DNA of 64,000 nt from an uncultured Chryseobacterium sp. (lineage in GTDB: Bacteria > Bacteroidota > Bacteroidia > Flavobacteriales > Weeksellaceae): the NCBI GenBank assembly GCA_913775525.1, contig CAJYLH010000044.1, positions 1-64,000 on the forward strand. Reading direction: 5' to 3'. Below, in pieces: positions 34,916-43,827 of this stretch. The notes under the pieces were generated by a model. That model ran no database searches and was not told the DNA's origin. It saw only the letters and a list, made by a program, of their open reading frames with translations. A program made the translations under genes and the position numbers. Within the stretch, counting starts at the first letter, position 1, and each line of letters starts with the position of its first letter.

Positions 34916-35671
34916 ATGGCAGAAAACAGCATTGAGATCAGGAACCTGTATAAAAAATACAAAAACGCTGATGAATTTTCCGTTAATGATATTTCACTGG
35001 ACATCGGGAGCAATGAAATCTATGGAATCCTGGGCCCTAACGGCGCAGGGAAAACCACATTAATTTCCATGCTTTCCGGTTTGATACAGCCTACGTCAGG
35101 ACATTTTACGATCCATGGATGGTCTCCGCAGAAAAACAATGCCACCATACAACAGATCATCGGGATTGTTCCTCAGGAATATGCACTCTATCCTACCCTT
35201 ACGGCAAGAGAAAACCTGATGTTTTTCGGAAGCCTGTACGGGTTGAAACATAAAACACTTCACAACAGCATTGATGCGGCATTGGAAAGAATGGGGCTTT
35301 CCAAATTTGCGCATAAGAAAATCGAACAGTTTTCCGGAGGTATGAAACGCCGCTGCAACCTGATTGCAGCAACGCTTCACCACCCCAAAGTCCTTTTCCT
35401 GGATGAACCTACGGTAGGTGTGGATGTACAGTCTAAAAAAGTCATCATCGACTACCTGCAGGAACTCAACCGGGAAGGCACCTGCATCATTTATACCTCC
35501 CACCACCTTTCCGAAGCAGAAGAATTCTGTACTAAGATCGCCATCATAGACGGAGGAAAGATCCACGCCGTAGGAACGCCGGCAGACCTTATTGACGGTG
35601 TGCCCCATGCCGAAAACCTGGAGGACGTATTTATTTCATTAACCGGAAAAGAACTGAGAGATGTTGTATAA
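34916..35671 (+). CDS. ABC transporter ATP-binding protein (DrrA/ABC-2 type)
   Basis: This 251-residue ATPase has Walker A GPNGAGKTT (about residues 42-50), Q-loop VPQEYALYPTLTARENL, signature SGGMKRR and Walker B LFLDEPTVGVD, then the H-loop YTSHHLSEAEE. All ATP-hydrolysis motifs are intact. It pairs with the ABC-2 permease that overlaps it by 11 nt. The pair would export or flip a lipid-like molecule, most probably a pigment precursor, because both lie inside the pigment operon. Confidence 0.95.
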   Translation: MAENSIEIRNLYKKYKNADEFSVNDISLDIGSNEIYGILGPNGAGKTTLISMLSGLIQPTSGHFTIHGWSPQKNNATIQQIIGIVPQEYALYPTLTARENLMFFGSLYGLKHKTLHNSIDAALERMGLSKFAHKKIEQFSGGMKRRCNLIAATLHHPKVLFLDEPTVGVDVQSKKVIIDYLQELNREGTCIIYTSHHLSEAEEFCTKIAIIDGGKIHAVGTPADLIDGVPHAENLEDVFISLTGKELRDVV

Positions 35672-36926
35672 GCTTTGGAGAACCTTCCTGAAGGAAATTC
35701 TCTTGCTGAAAAGAGATATAGGCGGCATTGTGATTATTTTCGTCATGCCCCTGCTGCTGATTGTAACCATTACCCTGATCCAGGATTCCACCTTCAAAAA
35801 CCTTGAAGGAACCAGGATTCCGATCATTTTTATTGATAATGACCGTTCCGAAGTTTCAAAAAGCATCCGCCAGGAACTGGAAAAGAACAAAAGTTTCGAG
35901 CTGAAAACCGAATTTACGGAAGCTTCCGCAAGGAATGCCGTATTTTCAGGGGAATACCAGATGGCGATTGTCATCCCGGAAAAACTGACCCGGGACCTTA
36001 ATACGACTATTGATGCCAAGGTGCAGAAAATTGTAAGTTCCTTCGGGCTTGAAACAGATGCAGCCACCCCTCAGGCACCCTCTGTAAAAACAAAAGAAAT
36101 TCATCTGTATTTTGATCCGGCTATTAACTCAGGATTTCGGAATTCCGTGATGAGTGCGGTTAACAAGATGATTTTTGAGATCGAGAACAAAAAAATTTAC
36201 AAAGCATTCCAGGATCAGCTGGGCACCACCGAAAACCTGGAAGAGAATAAGAACCTGATTGCTTTTAAGGAAATTACTCCTCCGAGAAATGAAAATGAAG
36301 CCATGCCGAATTCCGTGCAGCACAATGTACCTGCCTGGACGCTTTTTGCTATTTTCTTCATTGTAGTTCCGTTGTCGATCAATTTAGTGAAAGAAAAAAG
36401 CCAGGGCACCAGTGTAAGGGTACGGATAAGCCCTACCCCATACTTTATCCATATCCTGGGGAAAACATTTACCTATCTCATCATCTGCATGATTCAGTTC
36501 CTGCTGATGGTAGCTGTGGGAATGTACCTTTTCCCGTATATGGATCTGCCGGCATTGGATGTTTCAGGAAAAATGTTCCCGCTGATGATCGTGACCCTTG
36601 CAGCCGGACTGGCCGCTATCGGTTTCGGGGTTTTGCTGGGGACCATTGCTGATACGCAGGAACAGTCGGCCCCGTTCGGAGCCACCTCTGTGGTGGTCCT
36701 TGCAGCGATAGGAGGTATTTGGGTGCCGGTTTTCCTCATGCCGGAATTCATGCAGCATATCGCCCGGTTTTCTCCGATGAACTGGGGACTGAATGCCTAT
36801 TACAATATTATCCTCCGGAACAGCGGCATCAGCAGCATTGCCACAGAACTGATCTTATTAATCCTTTTTTATCTCGTGATGGTAACCCTGTCCATTGTAT
36901 ATGAACGGAAACTTCACCGGGTCTGA
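35661..36926 (+). CDS. ABC-2 type permease
   Basis: This 421-residue permease has an N-terminal helix (about 20-42), a large extracytoplasmic domain (about 45-220) and a C-terminal set of five to six helices, the last near 390-412. The topology matches ABC-2 permeases of the DrrB/NodJ type that export drugs, lipids or polysaccharides. It starts inside the ATPase gene (11-nt overlap), so the two subunits are translationally coupled. The next gene begins 4 nt after its stop. Confidence 0.93.
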   Translation: MLYKLWRTFLKEILLLKRDIGGIVIIFVMPLLLIVTITLIQDSTFKNLEGTRIPIIFIDNDRSEVSKSIRQELEKNKSFELKTEFTEASARNAVFSGEYQMAIVIPEKLTRDLNTTIDAKVQKIVSSFGLETDAATPQAPSVKTKEIHLYFDPAINSGFRNSVMSAVNKMIFEIENKKIYKAFQDQLGTTENLEENKNLIAFKEITPPRNENEAMPNSVQHNVPAWTLFAIFFIVVPLSINLVKEKSQGTSVRVRISPTPYFIHILGKTFTYLIICMIQFLLMVAVGMYLFPYMDLPALDVSGKMFPLMIVTLAAGLAAIGFGVLLGTIADTQEQSAPFGATSVVVLAAIGGIWVPVFLMPEFMQHIARFSPMNWGLNAYYNIILRNSGISSIATELILLILFYLVMVTLSIVYERKLHRV

Positions 36927-36930
36927 CAAA

Positions 36931-37380
36931 ATGAATATTAAAAATGAAATGCAGCCTAAAGAAATGAATACCTTATCCTGTACAGAAGAAGTAAGAGTAC
37001 GGTTCAATGAGACGGATCCTCTGGGAATCGTATGGCACGGGCATTATATTGTGTATTTTGAAGACGGCAGGGAAGCTTTCGGCCGTGAACACGGGCTTAC
37101 CTACCTGGATATCCAGAAAGCAGGATATGTAACCCCGATCGTAAAAAGTACCTGTGAGCACTTTCTTCCCCTGAAATACGGGGAAACATTCAGGATTGTG
37201 ACGACCTTCGTTAACTCCGTTTCTGCCAAACTGATCTACCGGTATGAACTTTTCAATACGGAAAACCAGCTGGTCTGCAGCGGGGAGACCATTCAGGTTT
37301 TCTTAGATGCAGAAGGCAATCTTTGTTTATATAACCCTGAATTCTTTCAGGACTGGAAAGACCGCATTGGATTATCATGA
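36931..37380 (+). CDS. Acyl-ACP/acyl-CoA thioesterase (4HBT hotdog)
   Basis: This protein of about 149 residues has the YbgC/FadM motif VRFNETDPLGIVWHGHYIVY, with the Asp (D of ETDPLG) that acts in catalysis. It probably removes an acyl chain from ACP or CoA, as a release or editing step of the pigment pathway, in line with the thioesterase of aryl polyene loci. Start choice: the ATG at 36931 follows the permease stop by 4 nt. Alternatives upstream (TTG 36895, ATG 36901) overlap the permease gene and add nothing recognisable. The stop overlaps the next start as ATGA. Confidence 0.85.
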   Translation: MNIKNEMQPKEMNTLSCTEEVRVRFNETDPLGIVWHGHYIVYFEDGREAFGREHGLTYLDIQKAGYVTPIVKSTCEHFLPLKYGETFRIVTTFVNSVSAKLIYRYELFNTENQLVCSGETIQVFLDAEGNLCLYNPEFFQDWKDRIGLS

Positions 37381-38525
37381 AAAAGCAGACATTCATTACA
37401 GATTATAACTGTGTGACGCCTCTGGGCTTCAACACCGCCTCAAACTGGGAAAATCTGATCGCCGGGAAGTCGGGGATAGCCCGGCACGCTGTCCTGGAAA
37501 ATCAGGACCCGTTTTACACATCCATGATTCCTGACGAACGGTTGAATGAAGAATTCAACAGGCATTTTGATGACGCAGACTGTACCCGACTGGAAAAAAT
37601 GCTGCTGTTATGCCTGAAACCACTGGTTGAAAAGCACGCCATTACAGAACATACGGGACTAATACTCTCTACCACAAAAGGGAATGTTACCCTTCTTAAA
37701 AATCAGCCAAACCTTCCGCAAGGAGCATACCTTTCTGTGCTTGCCCAAAAGGTAGCTGACCATTTCGGGTTTACCTCTAAACCTGTTGTCATTTCCAATG
37801 CCTGTGTATCGGGAGTTTTGGCACTGGCAGTAGCCAAGAACATGATTGCGGCCGGTATGTATACCGATGCTTTTGTCATAGCCGGGGATGAGGTTTCGGA
37901 ATTTGTCCTTTCCGGGTTCAATTCCTTCCAGGCGATCGCGCCGGAACCCTGCAAACCTTATGATGCGTCACGGAACGGCATTAACCTGGGGGAAGCAGCT
38001 GCGGCAGCGTATGTCACTTCGTCACCGTCCGTCAGTGCACAGTTATGTTTTAAAATATCAGGAGATTCATCGGTTAATGATGCCAATCACATTTCAGGAC
38101 CGTCCAGAACGGGCGACGGGTTATATGCCAGCATCAGCCATGCTATGAAGGAAGCAGGAGTAACCTCTGAAACCATCGATTTTATTTCTGCACACGGGAC
38201 CGCCACGCTTTACAATGATGAAATGGAATCCATTGCATTTGGCAGAGCAGGATTGCATTCTACACCTTTGCACAGCCTGAAAGGGTTTTACGGGCATTGC
38301 CTGGGAGCTTCAGGGCTGCTGGAAAGTATCATAGCCATGGAAAGTGCTTTGCATGGGATACTTATCCAATCTAAAAACTTTCAGGAAAACGGAGTATCGG
38401 GAACACTGGATATCATCACGGAAAACCGTCCTTCAGAAATTACCCATATCCTCAAAACAGCATCAGGATTCGGGGGCTGTAACGCTGCCCTGGTCCTGGA
38501 AAAATGTTCAACATCAGGCCTATGA
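37377..38525 (+). CDS. Beta-ketoacyl-ACP synthase, complete active site
   Basis: This 382-residue KAS I/II-type condensing enzyme has C143 in SNACVSGV, the first His in [17 protein letters not shown] and the second in [12 protein letters not shown]. The Cys-His-His triad is complete, so it should condense. Its N-terminus ([19 protein letters not shown]) is more divergent than that of FabF. It resembles the extra ketosynthases of aryl polyene loci that handle starter or early elongation steps. It is coupled to the thioesterase before it and to the small 179-residue protein after it by ATGA overlaps. Confidence 0.88.
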   Translation: MKKQTFITDYNCVTPLGFNTASNWENLIAGKSGIARHAVLENQDPFYTSMIPDERLNEEFNRHFDDADCTRLEKMLLLCLKPLVEKHAITEHTGLILSTTKGNVTLLKNQPNLPQGAYLSVLAQKVADHFGFTSKPVVISNACVSGVLALAVAKNMIAAGMYTDAFVIAGDEVSEFVLSGFNSFQAIAPEPCKPYDASRNGINLGEAAAAAYVTSSPSVSAQLCFKISGDSSVNDANHISGPSRTGDGLYASISHAMKEAGVTSETIDFISAHGTATLYNDEMESIAFGRAGLHSTPLHSLKGFYGHCLGASGLLESIIAMESALHGILIQSKNFQENGVSGTLDIITENRPSEITHILKTASGFGGCNAALVLEKCSTSGL

Positions 38526-39061
38526 AGAAAACCGATATCTGTACCATAGCCCGTTCAGCCATCACGGTAAACGGCGACGTGATTTTCAAAAGTGAAGCAC
38601 AGGATTTTTCAGACTTCGCCAAAGAAGCCTATAAAGCCCTGGAAATCAAATATCCTAAGTTCCATAAGATGGATGCTTTGAGCAAACTTGCTTTTCTGGG
38701 TGCCGAAATGCTGCTTAAAGATCAGGACAACCAGAGTACCGCATTGGTTTTTGCCAACAGGTCCTCCAGCCTGGATACCGATGTAAAGTACCAGGAAAGC
38801 ATCAATTCAAAGGAGCATTATTTTCCCAGCCCTGCGGTTTTCGTGTATACCCTGCCCAATATCTGTACGGGTGAAATCTGCATCCGGCATACAATGCAGA
38901 CAGAAAATGCTTTTTTTGTCCTGGATGAGTTTGATGAAGATTTTCTGCACGCCTATTCGGAGCAGCTGATGGAATCGGGAAAAGCAGAAAAAGTACTCTG
39001 CGGCTGGATAGAACTTTATAAGGAAAGTTATAATGCTTTCGTATATTTGCTGACATTATAA
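38522..39061 (+). CDS. Short thiolase-fold-like protein, probably non-catalytic
   Basis: This 179-residue protein is about half the size of a ketosynthase. [15 protein letters not shown] and [19 protein letters not shown], then [21 protein letters not shown], resemble the first half of a KAS fold, but the sequence ends where the second half should begin. The only Cys near an active-site position is in PNICTGE. It lacks the His residues of a condensing enzyme. It may be a non-catalytic partner or stabiliser of the upstream KAS, to which it is coupled by ATGA. A 148-nt gap with inverted repeats follows. ATG at 38522 chosen because of that overlap. Confidence 0.7.
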   Translation: MKKTDICTIARSAITVNGDVIFKSEAQDFSDFAKEAYKALEIKYPKFHKMDALSKLAFLGAEMLLKDQDNQSTALVFANRSSSLDTDVKYQESINSKEHYFPSPAVFVYTLPNICTGEICIRHTMQTENAFFVLDEFDEDFLHAYSEQLMESGKAEKVLCGWIELYKESYNAFVYLLTL

Positions 39062-39201
39062 ATTTGATAATTTGAAAATGGGCTAATTTGAAAATAGAAT
39101 ACCATAATCAGATTACACTAACGAAATATTTTTACATTATTTTTTAATATATCATAATTTAATTCATTTTCAAATTATCAAATTAACCTATTTTCAAATT
39201 A
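39061..39201. repeat. Crossed pair of inverted repeats in the mid-operon gap
   Basis: Arm A (39061-39080, AATTTGATAATTTGAAAATG) is perfectly complementary to A' (39165-39184). Arm B (39084-39097, TAATTTGAAAATAG) is complementary to B' (39188-39201). Because the order is A-B-A'-B', the two pairings cross and cannot form together as simple hairpins. A shared AATTTGAAAAT core also allows nested pairing of A with B' and B with A'. It is the largest gap inside the operon, directly before the ACP gene. Confidence 0.8.
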
Positions 39202-39209
39202 AAATCTTT

Positions 39210-39467
39210 ATGGAAAATTTAAGAGAAGAATTAAAACACAAAATTATTGAAGTCCTTAATCTTGAAGATGTTGCCGTGGAAGAAATCCAGGATACGGATC
39301 CTCTGTTCGGGGGCGGAATGGGACTGGATTCTATTGATGCCCTTGAGCTGATTGTTCTTTTGGATAAAGACTACGGCATCAAACTTTCCGATCCTAAAAA
39401 AGGAAAAGAAATTTTCCAGTCTATCGATACGATGGCTAAATTTATTGAAGAAAACAGAACAAAATAA
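39210..39467 (+). CDS. Acyl carrier protein
   Basis: This 85-residue acidic four-helix protein has the phosphopantetheine site GLDSIDALELI (Ser of DSI at residue 46). It carries the growing chain for the ketosynthases that follow at once (39471 and 40667). The DSI rather than DSL site is a small deviation from housekeeping AcpP, typical of dedicated pathway ACPs. It stands after the 148-nt gap with inverted repeats and 3 nt before the next gene, so its dosage could be set apart from that of the genes upstream. Confidence 0.93.
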   Translation: MENLREELKHKIIEVLNLEDVAVEEIQDTDPLFGGGMGLDSIDALELIVLLDKDYGIKLSDPKKGKEIFQSIDTMAKFIEENRTK

Positions 39468-39470
39468 GTA

Positions 39471-40670
39471 ATGGGCAGAAAAATTGCCATTACGGGAATG
39501 GGCATCATTTCCTCCATCGGTCATAACGTGGAGGAAAATTTTATTTCGTTACAGTCTGGGAAGCACGGCATTTCAGATATCGAACTCTTTAAAACCCGGC
39601 ATGCGGGAACCATAAAGACCGGAGAGATCAAACTGTCTAATGAAGACCTGATCCGCCAGCTCGGCCTGCCTGAAGACAATAACCTGACCCGCACAGCCTT
39701 ATTGGGCATCTGGGCGGCAAGGGAAGCGGTTGAAAAAGCAGGGATTTCAGATGTGAATGAATACAGGACCGGACTGATCTCCTCTACAAGCGTAGGCGGG
39801 ATGGATATTACGGAAGACCTGTTTTACACCTACGAAAACTATCCTGAAAAAAGAAAATACATCGATGCCCACGACGCAGGCAATTCCTCGCTGGCCATTG
39901 CGGAGGATCTGGGACTGAAAGGGATGGTTTCCACTATCAGTACTGCCTGTTCATCTGCAGCCAACGCTATTATGATGGGTGCCAAACTCATCAGGAGCGG
40001 AGTGCTGGACCGGGTAATCGTAGGTGGCACAGATTCTCTTTCTAAATTCACTCTGAATGGCTTTAATACGCTGATGATTCTTACCGATTCCTACAACACC
40101 CCTTTTGATCAAAACAGAAAGGGACTGAACCTGGGTGAAGCTGCGGCTTTTCTGGTGCTTGAATCTGATGAGGTGGTAAAGAAAAGCCACAAGAAAGTCC
40201 TGGGCTACCTTTCCGGATACGGAAACGCCAATGATGCCCACCACCAGACCGCCTCTTCTGAAAACGGACAGGGTGCTTACCTGGCCATGCAGAAAGCACT
40301 GGAGGTTTCCGGACTGGCGAAAGAAGATATTGATTACATCAATGTGCACGGAACGGCTACGCCAAACAATGATTTATCAGAAGGCATCGCCATGATCAGG
40401 ATATTTGGTGAAGGCCATGTTCCGGAATTCAGCTCAACAAAAGCATTCACAGGACATACCCTTGCCGCGGCAGCAGGAATTGAAGCAGTATTTTCCCTGC
40501 TGGCCATACAGCACAACACCATTTTCCCGAACCTGAACTTCAGGACCAGAATGGAAGAGTTTGACCTCACTCCCGTTACCGAGCGGAAGGACAAAAACAT
40601 CCGCAACGTGCTGTCCAATTCTTTCGGATTTGGCGGCAACTGTTCCACCTTAATTTTTTCAGCATCATGA
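39471..40670 (+). CDS. Beta-ketoacyl-ACP synthase (elongating KS, ApeO-like)
   Basis: This 399-residue KAS II-type enzyme has C160 in ISTACSSAANA, the first His in YINVHGTATPNNDLSEG and the second in STKAFTGHTLAAAAG, hence a complete triad. It is the best candidate for the main elongating ketosynthase of the polyene chain. The next gene encodes a Cys-less sister protein that overlaps it by 4 nt, the same layout as the KS/chain-length-factor heterodimer known from aryl polyene synthesis (ApeO with ApeC). It starts 3 nt after the ACP. Confidence 0.92.
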   Translation: MGRKIAITGMGIISSIGHNVEENFISLQSGKHGISDIELFKTRHAGTIKTGEIKLSNEDLIRQLGLPEDNNLTRTALLGIWAAREAVEKAGISDVNEYRTGLISSTSVGGMDITEDLFYTYENYPEKRKYIDAHDAGNSSLAIAEDLGLKGMVSTISTACSSAANAIMMGAKLIRSGVLDRVIVGGTDSLSKFTLNGFNTLMILTDSYNTPFDQNRKGLNLGEAAAFLVLESDEVVKKSHKKVLGYLSGYGNANDAHHQTASSENGQGAYLAMQKALEVSGLAKEDIDYINVHGTATPNNDLSEGIAMIRIFGEGHVPEFSSTKAFTGHTLAAAAGIEAVFSLLAIQHNTIFPNLNFRTRMEEFDLTPVTERKDKNIRNVLSNSFGFGGNCSTLIFSAS

Positions 40671-41734
40671 GTTCCGTTTACATCAACAGTGCAGCCTGTA
40701 TTTCGGCTCAGGAAACCTTACAGGAGGATTTTATCAACCGTCTTCAGCCACAGAATACCGTTCAGGTCTTACAGGCTGTAGAACCTAATTACAAAGAATT
40801 TATTGCGCCTGCCATGATCCGGCGAATGTCTAAAACGGTAAAAATGAGCACCGTAGCAGCACATCATGCCCTCAAAGAAGCAGGAGTTAACCAGCCGGAT
40901 GCCATTATCGTAGGCACCGGAATGGGATGCTGCCAGGATTCTGAAAAGTTCCTGAAGAACGTCATCGACAATCATGAGGAATTCCTGACCCCGACCTATT
41001 TTATCCAGTCCACCCATAATACGGTGGCAGGACAAATCGCTCTGGGGCTTCAGTGCCATGCCTATAATTTCACCTATGTGAACACATCTTCTGCCCTGGA
41101 GTTTTCACTGCTGGACGCCAAACTCCAGATCAATGACAGTGAAGCAGAAAATATCCTGACAGGTGCTACAGATGAGAAAACAGACCGGGTAATGGAACTT
41201 TTCCGGCTGAACGGGACGCTGAAAACAGAAGAGAGCCTGCCGGCTGACCATCTTCATTCGGATACTGACGGGGTAACCTGGGGCGAAGGAGCCAGCTTTT
41301 TTGTCTTGGGAAAAAATAAATCTGAAGGTTCCTATGCGGAGCTTACGGATATTAAAATAACCAATACGCTGAAGACTGAAGAAACATCAGCTTTCATAAC
41401 CGAATTTTTAGCCCATAACCATATCGCACCTCAGGAAATTGATGCTGTTATACTTGGATTCAGCGGCGATGCTGCCTCTGATATGTTTTATACGGAAGCG
41501 ATGAAAGTTTTTCCGGATTCTGCATTGCTGTATTACAAGCACCTGAGCGGCGAATTCAATACTTCCAGCGGGTTTTCCCTTTTTATGGCCTGTCATATCC
41601 TCAAAGACCAGCAGGTCCCGGAAATCATGATGGTGAATACGGTAAAAAAGAACGGCATTAAAAATGTTCTCTTATACAATCATCTGAAAGGCCACGACCA
41701 CAGCCTGGTACTGTTGGGAAGAGCTGATTCCTGA
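40667..41734 (+). CDS. Chain-length-factor-like ketosynthase without the catalytic Cys
   Basis: This 355-residue KAS fold protein has the segment FTYVNTSSALEFSLLDAKL at the position of the nucleophile. Aligned with ISTACSSAANAIMMGAKL of its neighbour, the Cys is replaced by Thr (residue 140). The HGT and KxxxGH blocks are also missing: AVILGFSGDAASDM and GEFNTSSGFSLF stand in their places. It should not condense by itself but pair with the active KS at 39471 and set chain length. ATGA overlap with that gene supports 1:1 production. Confidence 0.88.
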   Translation: MSSVYINSAACISAQETLQEDFINRLQPQNTVQVLQAVEPNYKEFIAPAMIRRMSKTVKMSTVAAHHALKEAGVNQPDAIIVGTGMGCCQDSEKFLKNVIDNHEEFLTPTYFIQSTHNTVAGQIALGLQCHAYNFTYVNTSSALEFSLLDAKLQINDSEAENILTGATDEKTDRVMELFRLNGTLKTEESLPADHLHSDTDGVTWGEGASFFVLGKNKSEGSYAELTDIKITNTLKTEETSAFITEFLAHNHIAPQEIDAVILGFSGDAASDMFYTEAMKVFPDSALLYYKHLSGEFNTSSGFSLFMACHILKDQQVPEIMMVNTVKKNGIKNVLLYNHLKGHDHSLVLLGRADS

Positions 41735-41756
41735 CTGATTTAATATAATTCAGATT

Positions 41757-42512
41757 ATGAAACATTACCTGTTTATCCTGTTTTACCTTTTCTGCAACCT
41801 TTTTATTTACGGGTTTCAGGGGAGCATTTGGGTATACGTGTTCTGCTTCATTTTATTTTCATTGATCTTTGTCTGGGCTTCTTTTGATATTCGACTGGGA
41901 TATTTTGTGAACAGCATTACCCATAAAAGAACAAAAACAAAGGAGATTGCACTGACATTTGATGACGGCCCCACCGAATTCACCCCTGCTGTCCTCGATT
42001 TACTGAATGAGTACAAAGTCAGGGCTACCTTCTTCTGTATCGGCAAACAGGTTGAGAAACATCCGGAAATATTCCGGAGGATCATTACAGAAGGCCATAC
42101 TGTAGGAAACCATACCTATTCCCATTCCAACCAAACCGGTTTTTTATCGGCTTCAAGGATGGTTGAGGAGATCGAAAAATGTGATGAGGTTATGCTGAAA
42201 ACCGGAAATATTCAGACCCTATTGTACCGGCCCCCGTTTGGGGTGACCAATCCGAATATTGCCAGAGCCATAAAAAGGACCGGCAAAAAAAGCATCGGTT
42301 GGAATGTGCGTTCCCTGGATACGGTCACTGGCCAGGCACCGGCTGTTTACAGGAGAATTATCAAAAAAATACGTCCTGGAAGTATTGTGCTGCTTCATGA
42401 TACGTCAGAAAAAACGACCCTCGCCCTGAAAGATTTATTATTATTTTTGAAAGATAAAAAGTACGGTACGTACACCATCGATTCAATCATCAAACCGGAA
42501 CACCATGATTAA
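41757..42512 (+). CDS. Polysaccharide deacetylase family protein (NodB homology)
   Basis: This 251-residue protein has two N-terminal hydrophobic segments (about 3-42) and then a NodB domain. The domain has ALTFDDGPTEFTPAVLDLL (metal/catalytic Asp pair), GHTVGNHTYSHSN (His ligands), LYRPPFGVTNPNI and IVLLHDTSE. Metal and catalytic motifs appear complete. The family removes acetyl groups from GlcNAc or related amides. Its role in a pigment operon is unclear; it might trim the cell envelope or a glycolipid made by the GT2 gene downstream. It overlaps lolA by 8 nt. Confidence 0.9.
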   Translation: MKHYLFILFYLFCNLFIYGFQGSIWVYVFCFILFSLIFVWASFDIRLGYFVNSITHKRTKTKEIALTFDDGPTEFTPAVLDLLNEYKVRATFFCIGKQVEKHPEIFRRIITEGHTVGNHTYSHSNQTGFLSASRMVEEIEKCDEVMLKTGNIQTLLYRPPFGVTNPNIARAIKRTGKKSIGWNVRSLDTVTGQAPAVYRRIIKKIRPGSIVLLHDTSEKTTLALKDLLLFLKDKKYGTYTIDSIIKPEHHD

Positions 42513-43131
42513 AAATATTGCTTTAGGAGTTGTATTACTGGTTTCAGGCTTTGCCATCGCTCAGAATACAGCGATGACAGGTGCTGAAGCCAAAGCATTT
42601 GTCACAAAAGTATCGGCAGAAAGCCGGCAGATCAAAACCTTGCAGAGCGACTTTACCCAGACCAAGAAAATGGATTTCCTGGATAAAAGCATCATCACGC
42701 AGGGAAGAATGTCCCTGAAAGCCCCGAATACGCTGAGCTGGAAATATACCAATCCTTATCAGTATGCCATTGTTTTCAAAGACAATAAGATTTTCATCAA
42801 TGACCAGGGGAAAAAATCTTCGGTAGATGCCAAGAGCAAAACCTTTGAAAAGATCAACAAGCTTATTGTGGGCAGTTCCAACGGACAGATGTTCAATGAC
42901 TCTGAGTTTACCGTTGCCTATTTTAAAAATAACGGATTCTATATTGCGAAATTTACTCCGAAATCTTCCCAGCTCCTGAAATACATCAGGCAGATTGAGC
43001 TCTATTTCCCTAAGAGCCAGTCGACGGTTTCTCAGGTAAATATGCTTGAGGCTTCCGGGGATACCACCAATATCGTTTTCAAAAATACCAAGATCAATGC
43101 ACCGGTTCCTGCGTCAGAATTTTCTTTATAG
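42505..43131 (+). CDS. LolA-like outer membrane lipoprotein carrier protein
   Basis: This 208-residue periplasmic protein has a signal peptide (residues 1-20, ending AIAQ) and the LolA pattern: LQSDFTQTKKMDFLDKSIITQGRM, LKAPNTLSWKYTNPYQYAIVF and DNKIFINDQGKKSSVDA, an unclosed beta-barrel that binds acyl chains. Aryl polyene loci carry a dedicated LolA-like protein thought to ferry the pigment across the periplasm, and this would be the analogue here. It overlaps the deacetylase gene before it and the lipoprotein gene after it. Confidence 0.92.
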   Translation: MIKNIALGVVLLVSGFAIAQNTAMTGAEAKAFVTKVSAESRQIKTLQSDFTQTKKMDFLDKSIITQGRMSLKAPNTLSWKYTNPYQYAIVFKDNKIFINDQGKKSSVDAKSKTFEKINKLIVGSSNGQMFNDSEFTVAYFKNNGFYIAKFTPKSSQLLKYIRQIELYFPKSQSTVSQVNMLEASGDTTNIVFKNTKINAPVPASEFSL

Positions 43132-43732
43132 CATCCTTTTTTTGAGCCTGCTCAGCTGTAAGACTTACCAGCTTACAGGTGTAAAGCCAGCTTCGGATAC
43201 GTTGAAAACTGCGGAAAACCTATATTTTTCTTCCGGAGAAGACTATGTGTATAAATGCCAGATGGATATTTACAGCAACCCTATCAGCGGAATCCTCATC
43301 ATCAAAAAGACGGAAAGCGGTGCCCATCGTGTTGCCCTGGCTTCCGATTTTGGCAATAAGCTGATTGATTTCACCATTTCCGATACGGATTTTAAAGTTA
43401 ATTATGTCGTTCCGGACCTGGACAGGAAGATAGTTATCAACTTCCTGAAAAATGATTTCCGAAGGCTGCTGAAAAAACAGTATCCCGTCAGTCAGGCTTT
43501 TGAAAACCCACAATCCAGGATCTATCTTTCACAGTCCGGCCGGGAAAAATATTACCTCTTCTTTGACAAAGAAACGGAAATGCTTCGGCAGATCATATAC
43601 ACCGAAAAAGACCGTGAAAAAATAGATTTTAGTTTCGGGGCAAAAAAACATATCTTCGCAGACAGCATACAGCTACAGCATAGGGATTATAAGATCAGCA
43701 TCCGGCTATTCCAGATTACAGAAACAGAATAA
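43097..43732 (+). CDS. Lipoprotein of the pigment operon, LolB-like by position
   Basis: This protein of about 211 residues has a lipoprotein signal (MHRFLRQNFLYSILFLSLLSC, Cys at residue 21) and a beta-rich body (YVYKCQMDIYSNPISGILIIKK). The ATG at 43097 is chosen because it gives the lipobox, although it overlaps the LolA gene by 35 nt; a start at 43046 would add residues without a signal. Placed behind LolA, it may be the outer-membrane acceptor, comparable to LolB, but the sequence does not prove this. Confidence 0.8.
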   Translation: MHRFLRQNFLYSILFLSLLSCKTYQLTGVKPASDTLKTAENLYFSSGEDYVYKCQMDIYSNPISGILIIKKTESGAHRVALASDFGNKLIDFTISDTDFKVNYVVPDLDRKIVINFLKNDFRRLLKKQYPVSQAFENPQSRIYLSQSGREKYYLFFDKETEMLRQIIYTEKDREKIDFSFGAKKHIFADSIQLQHRDYKISIRLFQITETE

Positions 43733-43827
43733 GCCCATGAAAAATGATAGTTTTATCTCTGATGCTTTGCTCAGGCATTAATTTCGCTCCGCTTACCACA
43801 GAATAATTTAATCTTAAAAACAACCGT

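Noticed and set aside
43744-43806. 20-codon plus-strand frame (MIVLSLMLCSGINFAPLTTE) in the gap before the dehydratase at 43828
   Set aside because: Hydrophobic and signal-like but too short to support, with no match that I know; it could be chance.
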